A DNA stretch of 64,000 nt from Purshia tridentata (Eukaryota; Streptophyta; Magnoliopsida; Rosales; Rosaceae). A program made the translations under genes and the position numbers. Positions 21,303 to 31,299 of the stretch are shown piece after piece. The stretch spans positions 1 through 64,000 of the forward strand of contig QANT01008687.1 in assembly GCA_003254885.1 (NCBI GenBank). Direction: 5' to 3'. Each line of letters starts with the position of its first letter. Position 1 is the first letter of the stretch. The notes below the pieces were generated by a model. The model had not been told where the DNA came from and ran no database searches. It was given only the letters and a program-made list of their open reading frames with translations.

Positions 21303-22149
21303 AATTAACCAACCATGAATACTTTTCTCTGTTTTCTTCTTTTTTATGGACAAGTAACCATGAATGCATATTAAGGCTCTTTGTATAGCTGTTTCTGATG
21401 GTTTTTAATGATTTCCAATTTTGGAAATCAAATTTTAGAAGTTGTGCTCGTGTTGTTCACAAACTATGATGGCCTAATTGCAAGGTCCAGAGAAATTACA
21501 GAACTAGTTTTCATGCTAGGTGTTTGCTTAAGATCACCCTCGGAGTTGTGTATCCTTCTTAAGTTCTTATTGTCACCTAATAAAAGGGCATACGTATACC
21601 TTATTGATAGTCATAGCCATAACACGTTTCTATTTCTTAAAGGGCATTGGTTAGTATAGGTCTGCAGAATGGGGACACCATGGCATCTGTATCATGTTTA
21701 TAGAGGGAATAGTACTGCAATTTCTGTACAATCTTGGTAAATAAATGGAGAGTACCCTACTCATCTGCTCATTTAATAGGGTAATAATGCCTTCGAAAGT
21801 TTGAAGAGCAAGGACTTAATAAAACATTGAACCCTACAAAAACACCTTCCCTTTCTCCCACGAGCTTTCCTCTTCCCAAAGAAAACGGAAAGAGCTTTCT
21901 AATCTTCAAGCTTTGGGTGTTGTGGCTCGAGAAAATAGAGATGGCTGAAGTGTTTTCGAGTGTATGATACACTTTTTTTCTAATACAACCAAAATGATTC
22001 AACTAGATCATAGATGAGATAAAAATGGTACATCTCTCCAAGGCAGTGAACCTCTTAGAGCATTTTTGACAGAAAAGGAAAATGTAACGGAGGTTTAAAG
22101 TGGACGCAAAATGAAAGGTGAGAATATTTCTACAACTCCTTAAAGTTAG
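21303..22149. other. DRP1 3' UTR and intergenic DNA
   Basis: The first few hundred bases are probably the DRP1 3' UTR (AATAAA-like ATAAAT near 21740). No gene is seen from there to the retrotransposon. The retrotransposon inserted into AT-rich non-coding DNA. Confidence 0.5.
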
Positions 22150-22154
22150 AGTAC
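22150..22154. repeat. target-site duplication, left (AGTAC)
   Basis: AGTAC immediately before the 5' terminal repeat is repeated exactly at 31295-31299 after the 3' terminal repeat. A 5-bp duplication is the normal length for LTR retrotransposon integration. Confidence 0.95.
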
Positions 22155-22932
22155 TGTTGGCGCTCGGATCGGCGTCCGTATAGTCCACAGGTAGGTACCT
22201 GACACCTGTCCACCTGCTCATCGCCTTGACCATTGACCAAAGGGATGACTCAACTCTGAGTACGTTAGTCCGAGCCGAACTTAGTGGTCGGCTGGACCGA
22301 GTAGCAGTACGTTGGATCCGCCCAACTTCCGAGGCCGGATTAGTGGTCAGTTCGGTAGTGGTTCAGGTCGGGTCGGTATCATAAAGATTATGTCGGCATC
22401 GACCTGCCGTACACATTCTCCAAGGGATATCCATTCAAGTGTTGAGTGTACAAAAGTCTTCTATCTGACACAGGGATGGCATGACTTGACGGTTGCTTCG
22501 TCCCTTCACCAACCTACCATGCCTGCATTTAATGATCAAGTGGCCTAGTGGGTGAGATGAGCGACGCAGATGTCTCCATGTGGCCCAGTGACAACCGTCC
22601 ATCTTCATGCAGGTATCTGGTATTTTGCCTATAAATAGCCCATTTCTCCCACCTTCAGGGGAGGGAGAAAAGGGAGAGAAAATATACAGAAAACTAATAT
22701 CATCTGGATTGATTTCAAGCCTAGCTCTTGAGATAAATCACGTGATTTCCTTACTGTTTTCTAACTTATACACCGGAGGGTTCTTAGCAAACACCTCACT
22801 GGTGTAAGTCCCCACTGTTGTCCTCCATTTTCGTACAGGAGTTGTCAAAGATACAAGATCAAAGGAGCAGAACCAAGTCTACCCTTCCTCATCTACGTTG
22901 GTTCAGAAGACGTCCAGTTTTTTGCATCAACA
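22155..22932 (+). repeat. 5' LTR
   Basis: 778-bp terminal repeat starting TGTTGGCGCTCGG and ending GCATCAACA. A TATA box, TATAAATA, is at 22630-22637. The part shared with the 3' repeat begins near 22661, about where a transcript from that TATA box would start. Confidence 0.9.
22630..22637 (+). promoter_or_regulatory. LTR TATA box
   Basis: TATAAATA within the 5' LTR, preceded by GCC and followed about 25-30 bp later by the purine-rich GGGGAGGGAGAAAAGGG. Placement fits the U3/R boundary of an LTR promoter. Confidence 0.6.
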
Positions 22933-22935
22933 GAT

Positions 22936-22952
22936 TGGCGCCGTCTGTGGGA
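22936..22952 (+). other. primer-binding site region
   Basis: TTGGCGCCGTCTGTGGG begins three bases after the 5' LTR. TGGCGCC..-type sequences right after the LTR are the usual primer-binding sites of plant gypsy elements. The tRNA that would match was not determined. Confidence 0.7.
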
Positions 22953-23026
22953 AAGAGACGTAATTCGCTAAGCCATCGTGCAAGCCGCCTCCTCCTACTT
23001 TTATCAACACCTTAGTCACCGCAATT

Positions 23027-26000
23027 ATGAGTCAGGAAAGCCACCGTACTGTTTCTCAGTTAAGGGCTTCAGAGGGAACTCCTCCGATGGAGCCAAGAAC
23101 CCCTAACGAAGGGAAGAAAGCAAAAACCTCTGGCACAGTCAAAACAGCCAATAAATTGCTAAGAGAGACTCAGCGTCACTTAATGGCTGAAAATGAGCTG
23201 TTGAGAAAAAACGCTGAGCTGATGCAGAAGCAGGCCGAGCAGGAAGAAGAGCTGCGTCGACACAGGTCACAACTGGAATTGGTTGACCGCCCTGGGCTAC
23301 GCCCTGGGACCAGTCAACCAAGACCAGAGCGCAGCCCCGGGCGTCGACAGAGGCAAATCACTTCTGCCGACATTGCTACCCATCCAGCCCTCCAGGAAGA
23401 AGGGGGTATATTCCCGGGCTTCCACAGCATGCCCTTGGAAGAACAGATGGACTTCCTGAACGCCCGCCTCGTTCTCTCGCAAAAAAAGGCTGCTTATGCC
23501 AGAAGAGGGCGTCAGGCCAGGGACACGCCCGAACCGAGCGACTATCAAGGCTCAGCGGCCGAAACAGAGCAGGAAGCATCCCAGTTCACCAGCCATTGTA
23601 ATGCCCGCCGGAGAGATCATGCCGATGAATCTTCCTTCGGACGTCCGACGCCGAGCCGAAGGTCAATCCATGAAAGGTTGCAGGCACCTCTCCGCCATGC
23701 CGAGCGTCCTCCTGTTTCGCAAAGATTAGGAGCTCGCGTGCCAGCTTCCCAAAGACTAGGTAACCGATTGGAGGATATAGCCGAAACTCGGCCTGCACCG
23801 ATTCCGCAAGACATGAACGCCCTTGTCCGGGATTTGGTTAACGATCAGATCCGGACAGTCCATGACAGGATTGGGCAGGCCGAGCGAGGAAGAGGACAAA
23901 TGAGTAGGACTGATCTTGACGAGGAACTACCTCTTCCTTACACGCGGCGCATCATGGACGCAGAGGTATCCAGGGATAGAAAGCCTCCCAAAATTGAACA
24001 ATACGACGGGTCCAAAGATCCTGAAGACCACCTGGACAATTTCAGGTATGCAATGGAGGCCCGAGGTGCCTTCGAGGCGACGAAATGCCGGATTTTCCCT
24101 TCTACACTGAGGGGGCCGGCTCGGGCATGGTTCCGATCTCTCCGACCGAACTCCATCGACACCTTCGCCGAGCTGCGAAGGATGTTTTTGGCCAGATACA
24201 TGGTCGTGTCGGACCGCATCTACAATCTTGACGATTTATCCCTCGTCAAACAGCGGGAAGGGGAATCCTTGAAGCAATTCCTCATAAGGTTCAACGTTGA
24301 ATACACCAAGTGCGGAGACTGCGACGATAAAACTGCACGTAATTGCCTGATGCGGGGGCTGCGCGCCGGCGATCTCCGATCTCACTTAATGAGGAATCCC
24401 CCTACCTCATATGACGAACTCTCGGCCGAGGCTACCAAGTGGGCAAGGGCCGAAGAGTGGGAAAGTCGAGTGGACGCCCTCGGGACTGACTTGAACAGCA
24501 AAAGGAAAGAGGGCCGAACCGAAGAAAGTAGGCCTTTTCCGAAGAAGCACAAGGCTTCAGGCTCCAGCAGCGGGAGAGCGCCTCGGGAAGTAATGTTCAC
24601 AGAGTACACCCCCCTGAATGCCAATCTCGAGCTCATCCACGAAAAAATCGGAGCCGAGCTTCCTGTCCCAAGGAAGATGAAGGGGGTCCCTCCGAAGTTT
24701 CGCAAAGAGGGGATCTACTGCAAATATCACGAAGCCCATGGCCACACAACGAGGGACTGTTATGCCCTCAGAGACGCAGTGGAAACTCTTGCCCGAGCGG
24801 GTAAGATTCCCCAGTTCCTAGCAAGAACCCGGAAGGATCGTCAACCCAACACCGCGGAGTTGGTCGTAAGTGACGAAGTGAGGAACGCCAACGTCTCCTT
24901 CATCGGCGGCGGACCCTCCCCGGCTGGTCACTCCAACCGTGCCCAAAAAAAGTATGTCCGTCGGGTAAGCCATGCCCATGGTTCTTTTTCTGTGGTAACG
25001 GAAGAAGTGGAGGGCACAAAGAGACAACGCCAGGACTGGAACCCCATAACCTTCAGCCCTGAAGATAGACAAGGATTGGTCCGCCCCCACTACGATCCTT
25101 TGGTCATCGTGGCGGAAGTCGAGGGGATAACAGTGGCCCGAACGTTTGTTGACGGGGGAAGCGCAGTGAACGTACTTTACTACTCGGCCTTCCAAAAGAT
25201 AGGTCTCAAGGATGAACAGCTTGAGACCAACACGCCCGCACTGATAGGTTTCGGCGGAGAAGTGGTACAACCCAAGGGGCATATCAATCTTACCCTTTCC
25301 CTAGGGCAGAACCCCCTGAAAAAGTCCTGCCCGGTGTGTTTCGTCGTAGTGGACAGGCCATCTGCCTATAATATCATTTTAGGACGACCCGCGCTGGTCG
25401 ACCTGAACTGTATTGTCCACTATGCCGATCTTCTACTCAAGTGCCCAGTAGGAGAAAGTTGCATAACAATAAGGGGTGACCAATGTTCAGCTCGGACATG
25501 TTACGCGGCGTCTATCAAACAGAAGGAAAACGTCGGTGATGCTGAAGAAATGAATATCATATCTGAACCGACCAGGACGTGCACGAATAACATGGCCACC
25601 ATAACAGACGAGCCGAATCCTGCCAAACTTTCAGCGGCAGAAAGTTGGGAGGAGGTACAGATCTCTGACGACCGACCAGATCGGCTCATCAAGATCGGGA
25701 TTAAGTTGGGATCAGTTCAGAAGGCAAGTCTGCTCGCTTTCCTAAAATCAAACGCCGAATTCTTTGCATGGTCATACGATGACATGCCGGGAATATCCTC
25801 GGAAGTCATCACGCACAAACTGAATATCGATCCCACATTCAGGCCGATCAGGCAAAAACGGAGAGCCTACGACTCCACCCGATATGCGGCCATGGCTGAA
25901 GAAGTATCAAAGTTGCAGAAGAATGGCTTCATCAGGGAGGTCCATTATCCGGATTGGTTGGCCAACGTAGTCATGGTCAAGAAAAATAACGGAAAATGGA

Positions 26001-28837
26001 GAATGTGCGTCGACTTCACCGATCTGAACAAAGCCTGCCCGAAGGATAGTTTCCCTCTCCCCAGAATCGATCAATTGGTAGATGCTACCGCTGGTCACGA
26101 ACTCCTCAGCTTCATGGATGCATATTCAGGATACAACCAAATCCTGATGCATAAGAGTGACCAGGAATATACTTCGTTCATCACCGATCGAGGGACCTAC
26201 TGTTACAAGGTGATGCCCTTCGGACTGAAAAATGCGGGAGCCACCTACCAGCGTTTGGTGAACCACATGTTCAAGGCATCCATCGGACGAACCGTCGAGG
26301 TGTATGTCGATGACATGCTGGTAAAAAGTGTCAGGGCAGGTGATCATGTCAGAGACCTCTCCGAGATGTTTGGTGTCCTAAAAGAATACCAGATGAAGTT
26401 GAACCCTGCAAAATGTGTCTTCGGGGTTGAATTTGGAAAGTTTTTGGGGTATGTGGTCAGCCAAAGAGGGATCGAGGCGAACCCAGAAAAAATTCAGGCC
26501 CTCATTAGCATGAGATCCCCCAAAACCAAAAAAGAAATCCAGAGCCTGACCGGTCGAGTTGCTGCGCTTAACAGGTTCATATCCAAGTCTACAGATAGAT
26601 GCTTACCCTTTTTTAAAGCATTAAAGGGCGCGGGTAAGACCATCGTATGGACTCCCGAGTGCGAGCAAGCCTTCCAAGATTTGAAAGATCATATGGGGCA
26701 GCCACCTATCCTATCCAAACCCGAGGTCGGAGAGAAATTATACATTTACTTGTCCGTTTCGGATGCCGCTCTGAGTTCCGTTCTGATCCGAGAAGAGGGC
26801 GGACAACAGTACCCTGTATTTTACACTAGCAAAGCGTTGCTGGATGCTGAGACAAGGTACCCAAGACCGGAAAAATTCGCGCTGGCTTTGATCTCTTCAG
26901 CTCGGAAGCTTCGGCCGTACTTCCAGGCCCAAGCCATCGTTGTGCGCACGGATCAGCCACTGAGACAGGTGCTCTCCAAACCTGAGACTTCGGGCAGACT
27001 TATAAAGTGGGCTATTGAATTAGGGGAATTCGACATATCATATGAGCCCAGGATGTCGATCCGAGCCCAAGCAATCTCGAACTTCATCTGTGAGTGCACT
27101 GGAACCGAACCGAATGAATCAACCCAGTTCGATCCATGCCTGAAAAGTCCGTGTCCATCCAATAAGAGACGAAACCCTTTGTCTTGGGCACTATATGTGG
27201 ACGGATCGGCCAACGCCGCTGGATGCGGAGCCGGGCTAGTACTCATCTCCCCCGAAGGAGCCGATCTGGAATATGCCCTGCGTTTTAATTTCTCAACCAC
27301 AAACAACGAGGCTGAGTACGAAGCGCTTCTCGCTGGGCTCCGACTTGCAAGAGAAATGGGGGCCAAACATCTAGACATCTTCGGCGACTCACAGCTGGTT
27401 GTAAACCAAATCCTGGGGGATTACGAGGCAAGAGATCCTAGTATGACGGCTTATCTGACCAAAGTCAAGGATTTACTCGGTGGATTCGAAAACTACACCA
27501 TCAGCAGGATCCCAAGGTCCGAAAACATGAGAGCCGATGCCTTGGCTAGACTCGCTTCGACCACAGATGTTGGACGCTCAAAGAAGATTCTAGTGGAAGT
27601 ATTGAATGAGCCAGCCGTGACTGAAACTGAGCAGATTAGTCTCCTTACACATGCAGAACCAAGCTGGATGACACCCATTACAACCTATCTAATGACAGGG
27701 ACACTCCCACCGGACAAAATAGAAAGTCAGAAGATTAGACGACGATCGGCTCGGTTCACTATCATTGAAGGGAAACTTTATCGGCGAAGCTTCACCCTAC
27801 CATTCTCGCTGTGCGTTACCCCCGAGATGGGGAAATCAATTCTGGAGGAAATCCATGCGGGAACATGTGGCAATCATGCTGGGGGAAGAACCTTGGCGTA
27901 CAAAACCATCAGACAGGGCTACTTCTGGCCAACGCTGCACCAAGACGCGTTGTCAACGGCCCGCGCCTGCATCAAATGCCAGCAGTTCGCCCCAACATCC
28001 ACCATGCCCCCCGAGCAGCTCATTCCTATTTTTAGCCCATGGCCCTTCGCTCAGTGGGGGATTGATCTGATCAGACCTCTCCCTATGGCTCCAGGTCAGG
28101 TCCAGATGGCAATTGTTGCCGTGGACTACTTCACCAAATGGGCAGAAGCGGAGCCTTTGCGAAGCACCCGAGCGGAGAAAATTATCAGTTTCGTGTGGAA
28201 GAACATCATATGTAGGTTCGGGGTGCCTCATACGATCATCACGGACAATGGGAAACAGTTCAACTGTAAGGAATTCAGAAGCTTTTGCGCTACCTACAAC
28301 ATCAACCTTCGCTTCGCTTCAGTATATCATCCCCAAGCGAATGGGCAGGTTGAAGTCGTCAATAAGATAATCAAGAAGACTCTTAAATCCAAGCTCGGCG
28401 CTACCAAGGGAAACTGGCCCACGCTCTTACCAGAAGTGCTTTGGTCATACAGAACTACCCACCGGACCTCCACCAAAGAAACACCTTTCGCGCTCGCCTT
28501 CGGCGATGACGCAGTCGCGCCCGTAGAGATGGGAGCACCTCCGTTACGCTCCAATCTTTACGACCAGCACCTCAATGACGAACGACTCCTGTTCAACTTG
28601 GATCTGGTTGAAGAGAGGCGTGCCAAGGCTAGCCTCTACAAAGCAAATTATCAGAAGCAAGTAAATAAGTATTACAACAAAAGAGTTAGACCCAGACAAT
28701 TCCGAGCCGGGGACTTGGTCATGCGGAAGAACCCTTTGGACGTAAAAAGAAGCGCCTTTGATCCGGACTGGGACGGACCCTTCCGCGTAACTAAAGTGAT
28801 CAGGCCCGGAACCTATCAGTCTAGATGGAAGACCTGA
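23027..28837 (+). CDS. retrotransposon gag-pol polyprotein
   Basis: One open frame of 1936 codons, part of the Ty3/gypsy element. In order: a charged N-terminal region with coiled-coil-like stretches, a gag core (about 310-460), a zinc-knuckle-like YCKYHEAHGHTTRDCYAL (about 565), and an aspartic protease with VDGGSAVNVLY (about 707). RT follows, with MCVDFTDLNKACPKD and YVDDMLVK (about 1091), then a first RNase H. A second RNase H-like domain starts at YVDGSANAAGCGAGL (about 1390). Integrase comes last, with an HHCC zinc region (about 1611-1650) and catalytic blocks near 1680 and 1737. Gag and Pol are in the same frame. The GC content is higher than that of the host intergenic DNA around it. 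Confidence 0.93.
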   Translation: MSQESHRTVSQLRASEGTPPMEPRTPNEGKKAKTSGTVKTANKLLRETQRHLMAENELLRKNAELMQKQAEQEEELRRHRSQLELVDRPGLRPGTSQPRPERSPGRRQRQITSADIATHPALQEEGGIFPGFHSMPLEEQMDFLNARLVLSQKKAAYARRGRQARDTPEPSDYQGSAAETEQEASQFTSHCNARRRDHADESSFGRPTPSRRSIHERLQAPLRHAERPPVSQRLGARVPASQRLGNRLEDIAETRPAPIPQDMNALVRDLVNDQIRTVHDRIGQAERGRGQMSRTDLDEELPLPYTRRIMDAEVSRDRKPPKIEQYDGSKDPEDHLDNFRYAMEARGAFEATKCRIFPSTLRGPARAWFRSLRPNSIDTFAELRRMFLARYMVVSDRIYNLDDLSLVKQREGESLKQFLIRFNVEYTKCGDCDDKTARNCLMRGLRAGDLRSHLMRNPPTSYDELSAEATKWARAEEWESRVDALGTDLNSKRKEGRTEESRPFPKKHKASGSSSGRAPREVMFTEYTPLNANLELIHEKIGAELPVPRKMKGVPPKFRKEGIYCKYHEAHGHTTRDCYALRDAVETLARAGKIPQFLARTRKDRQPNTAELVVSDEVRNANVSFIGGGPSPAGHSNRAQKKYVRRVSHAHGSFSVVTEEVEGTKRQRQDWNPITFSPEDRQGLVRPHYDPLVIVAEVEGITVARTFVDGGSAVNVLYYSAFQKIGLKDEQLETNTPALIGFGGEVVQPKGHINLTLSLGQNPLKKSCPVCFVVVDRPSAYNIILGRPALVDLNCIVHYADLLLKCPVGESCITIRGDQCSARTCYAASIKQKENVGDAEEMNIISEPTRTCTNNMATITDEPNPAKLSAAESWEEVQISDDRPDRLIKIGIKLGSVQKASLLAFLKSNAEFFAWSYDDMPGISSEVITHKLNIDPTFRPIRQKRRAYDSTRYAAMAEEVSKLQKNGFIREVHYPDWLANVVMVKKNNGKWRMCVDFTDLNKACPKDSFPLPRIDQLVDATAGHELLSFMDAYSGYNQILMHKSDQEYTSFITDRGTYCYKVMPFGLKNAGATYQRLVNHMFKASIGRTVEVYVDDMLVKSVRAGDHVRDLSEMFGVLKEYQMKLNPAKCVFGVEFGKFLGYVVSQRGIEANPEKIQALISMRSPKTKKEIQSLTGRVAALNRFISKSTDRCLPFFKALKGAGKTIVWTPECEQAFQDLKDHMGQPPILSKPEVGEKLYIYLSVSDAALSSVLIREEGGQQYPVFYTSKALLDAETRYPRPEKFALALISSARKLRPYFQAQAIVVRTDQPLRQVLSKPETSGRLIKWAIELGEFDISYEPRMSIRAQAISNFICECTGTEPNESTQFDPCLKSPCPSNKRRNPLSWALYVDGSANAAGCGAGLVLISPEGADLEYALRFNFSTTNNEAEYEALLAGLRLAREMGAKHLDIFGDSQLVVNQILGDYEARDPSMTAYLTKVKDLLGGFENYTISRIPRSENMRADALARLASTTDVGRSKKILVEVLNEPAVTETEQISLLTHAEPSWMTPITTYLMTGTLPPDKIESQKIRRRSARFTIIEGKLYRRSFTLPFSLCVTPEMGKSILEEIHAGTCGNHAGGRTLAYKTIRQGYFWPTLHQDALSTARACIKCQQFAPTSTMPPEQLIPIFSPWPFAQWGIDLIRPLPMAPGQVQMAIVAVDYFTKWAEAEPLRSTRAEKIISFVWKNIICRFGVPHTIITDNGKQFNCKEFRSFCATYNINLRFASVYHPQANGQVEVVNKIIKKTLKSKLGATKGNWPTLLPEVLWSYRTTHRTSTKETPFALAFGDDAVAPVEMGAPPLRSNLYDQHLNDERLLFNLDLVEERRAKASLYKANYQKQVNKYYNKRVRPRQFRAGDLVMRKNPLDVKRSAFDPDWDGPFRVTKVIRPGTYQSRWKT

Positions 28838-29033
28838 AAAATTCCACTGGCATGCCGAACACTTAAAGGCCTACTACCAGTAACCTCTACCTTACTAGTT
28901 TTTTCGACAAACATTGGGGGATCGGGTCGGTAACTTCCAAACTACTTCAGTTCCAATAACATTGTAAATTGGATCAATTGTATGCAAGATCTAATATATC
29001 CCTTTTTTATCCTAGAAATGTTTGTCCCAAAAA

Positions 29034-29405
29034 CTCTAAACGCCCTTGTCCGAGCCAACGTGGTTTCTACTAGACCCTTGCTCGACAAGTTACAGACCAG
29101 ACAAGGTCTCTAAACGCCCTTGTCCGAGCCGACGTGGTTTTTACTAGACCCTCGCTTGACAAGTTACAGACCAGACAAGGTCTCTAAACGCCTCTTGTCA
29201 GAGCCGACGTGGTTTTTACTAGACCCTCACTCGACAAGTTACAGACCAGACAAGGTCTCTAAACGCCCTTGTCCGAGCCAACGTGGTTTTTACTAAGCCC
29301 TCGCTCAACAAATTACAGACCAGACAAGGTCTCTAAACGCCTTTGTCCGAGCTAACGTGGTTCGTACTAGACCCTCGCTCGGCGTGCTACGGACCGAACA
29401 AAACT
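29034..29405. repeat. 74-bp tandem repeat (about 5 copies) in the retrotransposon 3' region
   Basis: Units start near 29034, 29108, 29182, 29257 and 29331 (steps of 74-75 bp) with CTCTAAACGCCCTTGTCCGA and end with CAGACCAGACAAGGT. Copies differ at a few positions each. Minisatellites in this place are known in Tat-lineage elements. Confidence 0.9.
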
Positions 29406-29728
29406 TTTAAACCCTCAAACCATTGTGGTCCTTGTTTTTTTGTTTTTTTTGCTCAAACCAGGCGAGATCCATACACTTGGTTATTATGTGTTCCAAGGCG
29501 AGGTCCACACTTTGTTATTACGTATTGGTTATTATGTATTCCACTATCCGAAGGGCCAAGTTTGTCATTATCATCATTTGTTATAGTGAGTAGACAGGTC
29601 AGAACGGAAAATAAACACTTGAGAGTTGATCGGAAGGAGAACATTTAGATTCAAATTCATAACAAGTTTGACCCCCGATCCACAGGTCGGATCAGGGGAA
29701 CACAAAAACAAAAAACAAAACAAAGGGA

Positions 29729-30289
29729 TCACTTCGGAGCGGCATCAGTGGGAGGAGGACCGCCAGCATTTAACGCCGACCCTTGCTCAGCGTCGGTTCC
29801 CTCAGCAGCACCGCCCGGAGCGGGTCCTTCATCCTTAGTAATGAAACTAAGGTCCCACTCCGGACGCGCCTCTTGAAGCCTCTCGATGAGATCGAAAAAC
29901 CCATCGACCCGAGCCTCCTCAGCAGACTGCTCAATATCATCTTGAGCTTTCCTCTGTACTGCCAGGAGTTGACTCTGAAGCTCCAAGTTGTGCTTGGAGA
30001 GTTCCGTAACTCGGCGCTCGGTCCTCTCAAGGGCGGTTCGCCCTTCCTCCACCTTAGCCTCCAGTGCCCTCGTCCGAGCATGGAGATCGTTCACCTTGGC
30101 CCCCTCAGAGACCACCTTCGCCTCGGCTTCCTTGAGCTCGGCCTGCACCTTCTGCCCAGCCTCTCGAAGCTCCCGAACTTTCGTCTGGTAGGCCCGAATG
30201 GTGCTACCTGAGTTAATAGCCGCCATCGCCAAATCATGCTGCATAGCAGCAAGCTGAAAACAAAACATATGCATGTTAGATGAAAGCAA
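29729..30289 (-). CDS. antisense coiled-coil reading frame of the retrotransposon
   Basis: An open frame of 186 codons on the strand opposite to gag-pol. It contains a long Glu/Lys/Ala/Leu-rich stretch with heptad-like spacing (about residues 25-130), predicted to be coiled coil, then an acidic, Pro/Gly/Ala-rich tail. No enzyme motif is seen. Antisense genes in the 3' region are known in some Tat-group elements such as Grande. The first residues come from sequence that reads like the end of an intron (TTTTCAG before the codon for LAAMQHD), so the credible coding part probably begins there. Confidence 0.5.
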   Translation of the reverse strand: MLSSNMHMFCFQLAAMQHDLAMAAINSGSTIRAYQTKVRELREAGQKVQAELKEAEAKVVSEGAKVNDLHARTRALEAKVEEGRTALERTERRVTELSKHNLELQSQLLAVQRKAQDDIEQSAEEARVDGFFDLIERLQEARPEWDLSFITKDEGPAPGGAAEGTDAEQGSALNAGGPPPTDAAPK

Positions 30290-30314
30290 GGAAAAAGAGA
30301 TTAAAACCGAAGAG

Positions 30315-30833
30315 TCAAGTTGTTGGAAAACTCACATAGACGGCCTGCTTACTGCACTCACGGGCCTTGAAGTCGAGGGTCGGGTTGGCAATCCCATCCC
30401 ACAACCTGTTCTTATAGAAGCCCGGGGTCAGGAGGGAGCTCGCGCACTCCCCAAAACCCTTGGCTTCTGAAAAGAAAGCCACTGTGGGGTGGTCACCCTC
30501 CTCAGACTCGGGTCCGCTCCGAACCCTCTTCTCTCTCGGCTCCTCTACCGGGCCAGAGTCCTTCCTTTTCTCCCTATGCTCCACCGAGCTGGAGTCTTTC
30601 CTCTTCTCGGCTCGGTGGGCACCAACCTCCTGTTGGGAAGGCAAAGGGCCAGGGGTAGGGGCGGTAGTTGCCTTCTCCTTCTCTTTCTCTTTCCCAGCAC
30701 GGGCTGACCCCTGGCCCCCCGTCGCCTGAGGCGTCGAAGAGCGCGAATCGCCCCTCGAGGTCCTCTCAGACCCTGTTTTGGAAAGGGCCCTCAGCTTCGC
30801 CCTGGCTTCTGGGTCTCCTCTTTCTAGGCCCAT
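30315..30833 (-). CDS. second antisense reading frame of the retrotransposon
   Basis: An open frame of 172 codons, also antisense to gag-pol and just upstream (in antisense direction) of the coiled-coil frame. It is highly charged and low in complexity (repeated KRKDS and KEKEKEK-type runs), followed by a more ordered part (FGECASSLLTPGFYKNRLWDG). Near its end a GTGAGT donor-like site occurs. Splicing between antisense exons is plausible for the family, but is only inferred. Confidence 0.45.
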   Translation of the reverse strand: MGLERGDPEARAKLRALSKTGSERTSRGDSRSSTPQATGGQGSARAGKEKEKEKATTAPTPGPLPSQQEVGAHRAEKRKDSSSVEHREKRKDSGPVEEPREKRVRSGPESEEGDHPTVAFFSEAKGFGECASSLLTPGFYKNRLWDGIANPTLDFKARECSKQAVYVSFPTT

Positions 30834-31022
30834 TGATCAAGCAAGCCGAGGATCTCTCTTCGGCGCGAACCAGCTGATTCCGCTCGTCCCAATCAGAGCT
30901 CCACCAAGAAGACTTGCCGAAGACCGTTTAAGCGAGCTTTGGTCCTGTACTTTCACGAGCTCGGCTCGGCGCTCTGCTGTTAGGCTACACTTTCCCCACA
31001 GAACTACAAAAGTGAAGTTTAC

Positions 31023-31294
31023 GAGGGAGAAAAGGGAGAGAAAATATACAGAAAACTAATATCATCTGGATTGATTTCAAGCCTAGCTCTTGAGATTAAT
31101 CATGTGATTTCCTTACTGTTTTCTAACTTATACACCGGAGGGTTCTTAGCAAACACCTCACTGGTGTAAGTCCCCATTGTTGTCCTCCATTTTCGTACAG
31201 GAGTTGTCAAAGATACAAGATCAAAGGAGCAGAACCAAGTCTACCCTTCCTCATCTATGTTGGTTCAGAAGACGTCCAGTTTTTTGCATCAACA
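31023..31294 (+). repeat. 3' LTR (matching part)
   Basis: 272 bp aligned with the last 272 bp of the 5' LTR (22661-22932) with about 4 differences, ending GCATCAACA just before the AGTAC duplication. The upstream sequence does not match the 5' LTR, so the two terminal repeats are of unequal length. Confidence 0.9.
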
Positions 31295-31299
31295 AGTAC
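31295..31299. repeat. target-site duplication, right (AGTAC)
   Basis: Exact copy of 22150-22154. Confidence 0.95.

Larger units (their letters stand above)
22155..31294 (+). mobile_element. Ty3/gypsy LTR retrotransposon, Tat-like lineage
   Basis: A single 9.14-kb element bounded by TG..CA terminal repeats and the 5-bp duplication AGTAC. Parts in order: 5' terminal repeat, primer-binding region, one long gag-pol frame (protease, RT, RNase H, a second RNase H-like domain, integrase), a non-coding 3' region with 74-bp tandem repeats, antisense reading frames, and a shorter 3' terminal repeat. The integrase-last order puts it in Ty3/gypsy. The additional RNase H-like domain after the first, the long 3' region and the extra frames are known features of the Tat group (Ogre, Retand, Grande kin). 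The two terminal repeats differ at about 4 of 272 shared bases, three of them C/T changes. At a commonly used grass-derived rate of 1.3e-8 this is roughly half a million years; the rate for this species is unknown. It looks largely whole, with perhaps one or two breaks. Confidence 0.92.

Noticed and set aside
29783-30211. Plus-strand open frame opposite the retrotransposon coiled-coil frame
   Set aside because: It is the complement of the antisense coiled-coil frame; its composition is a shadow and shows no domain.
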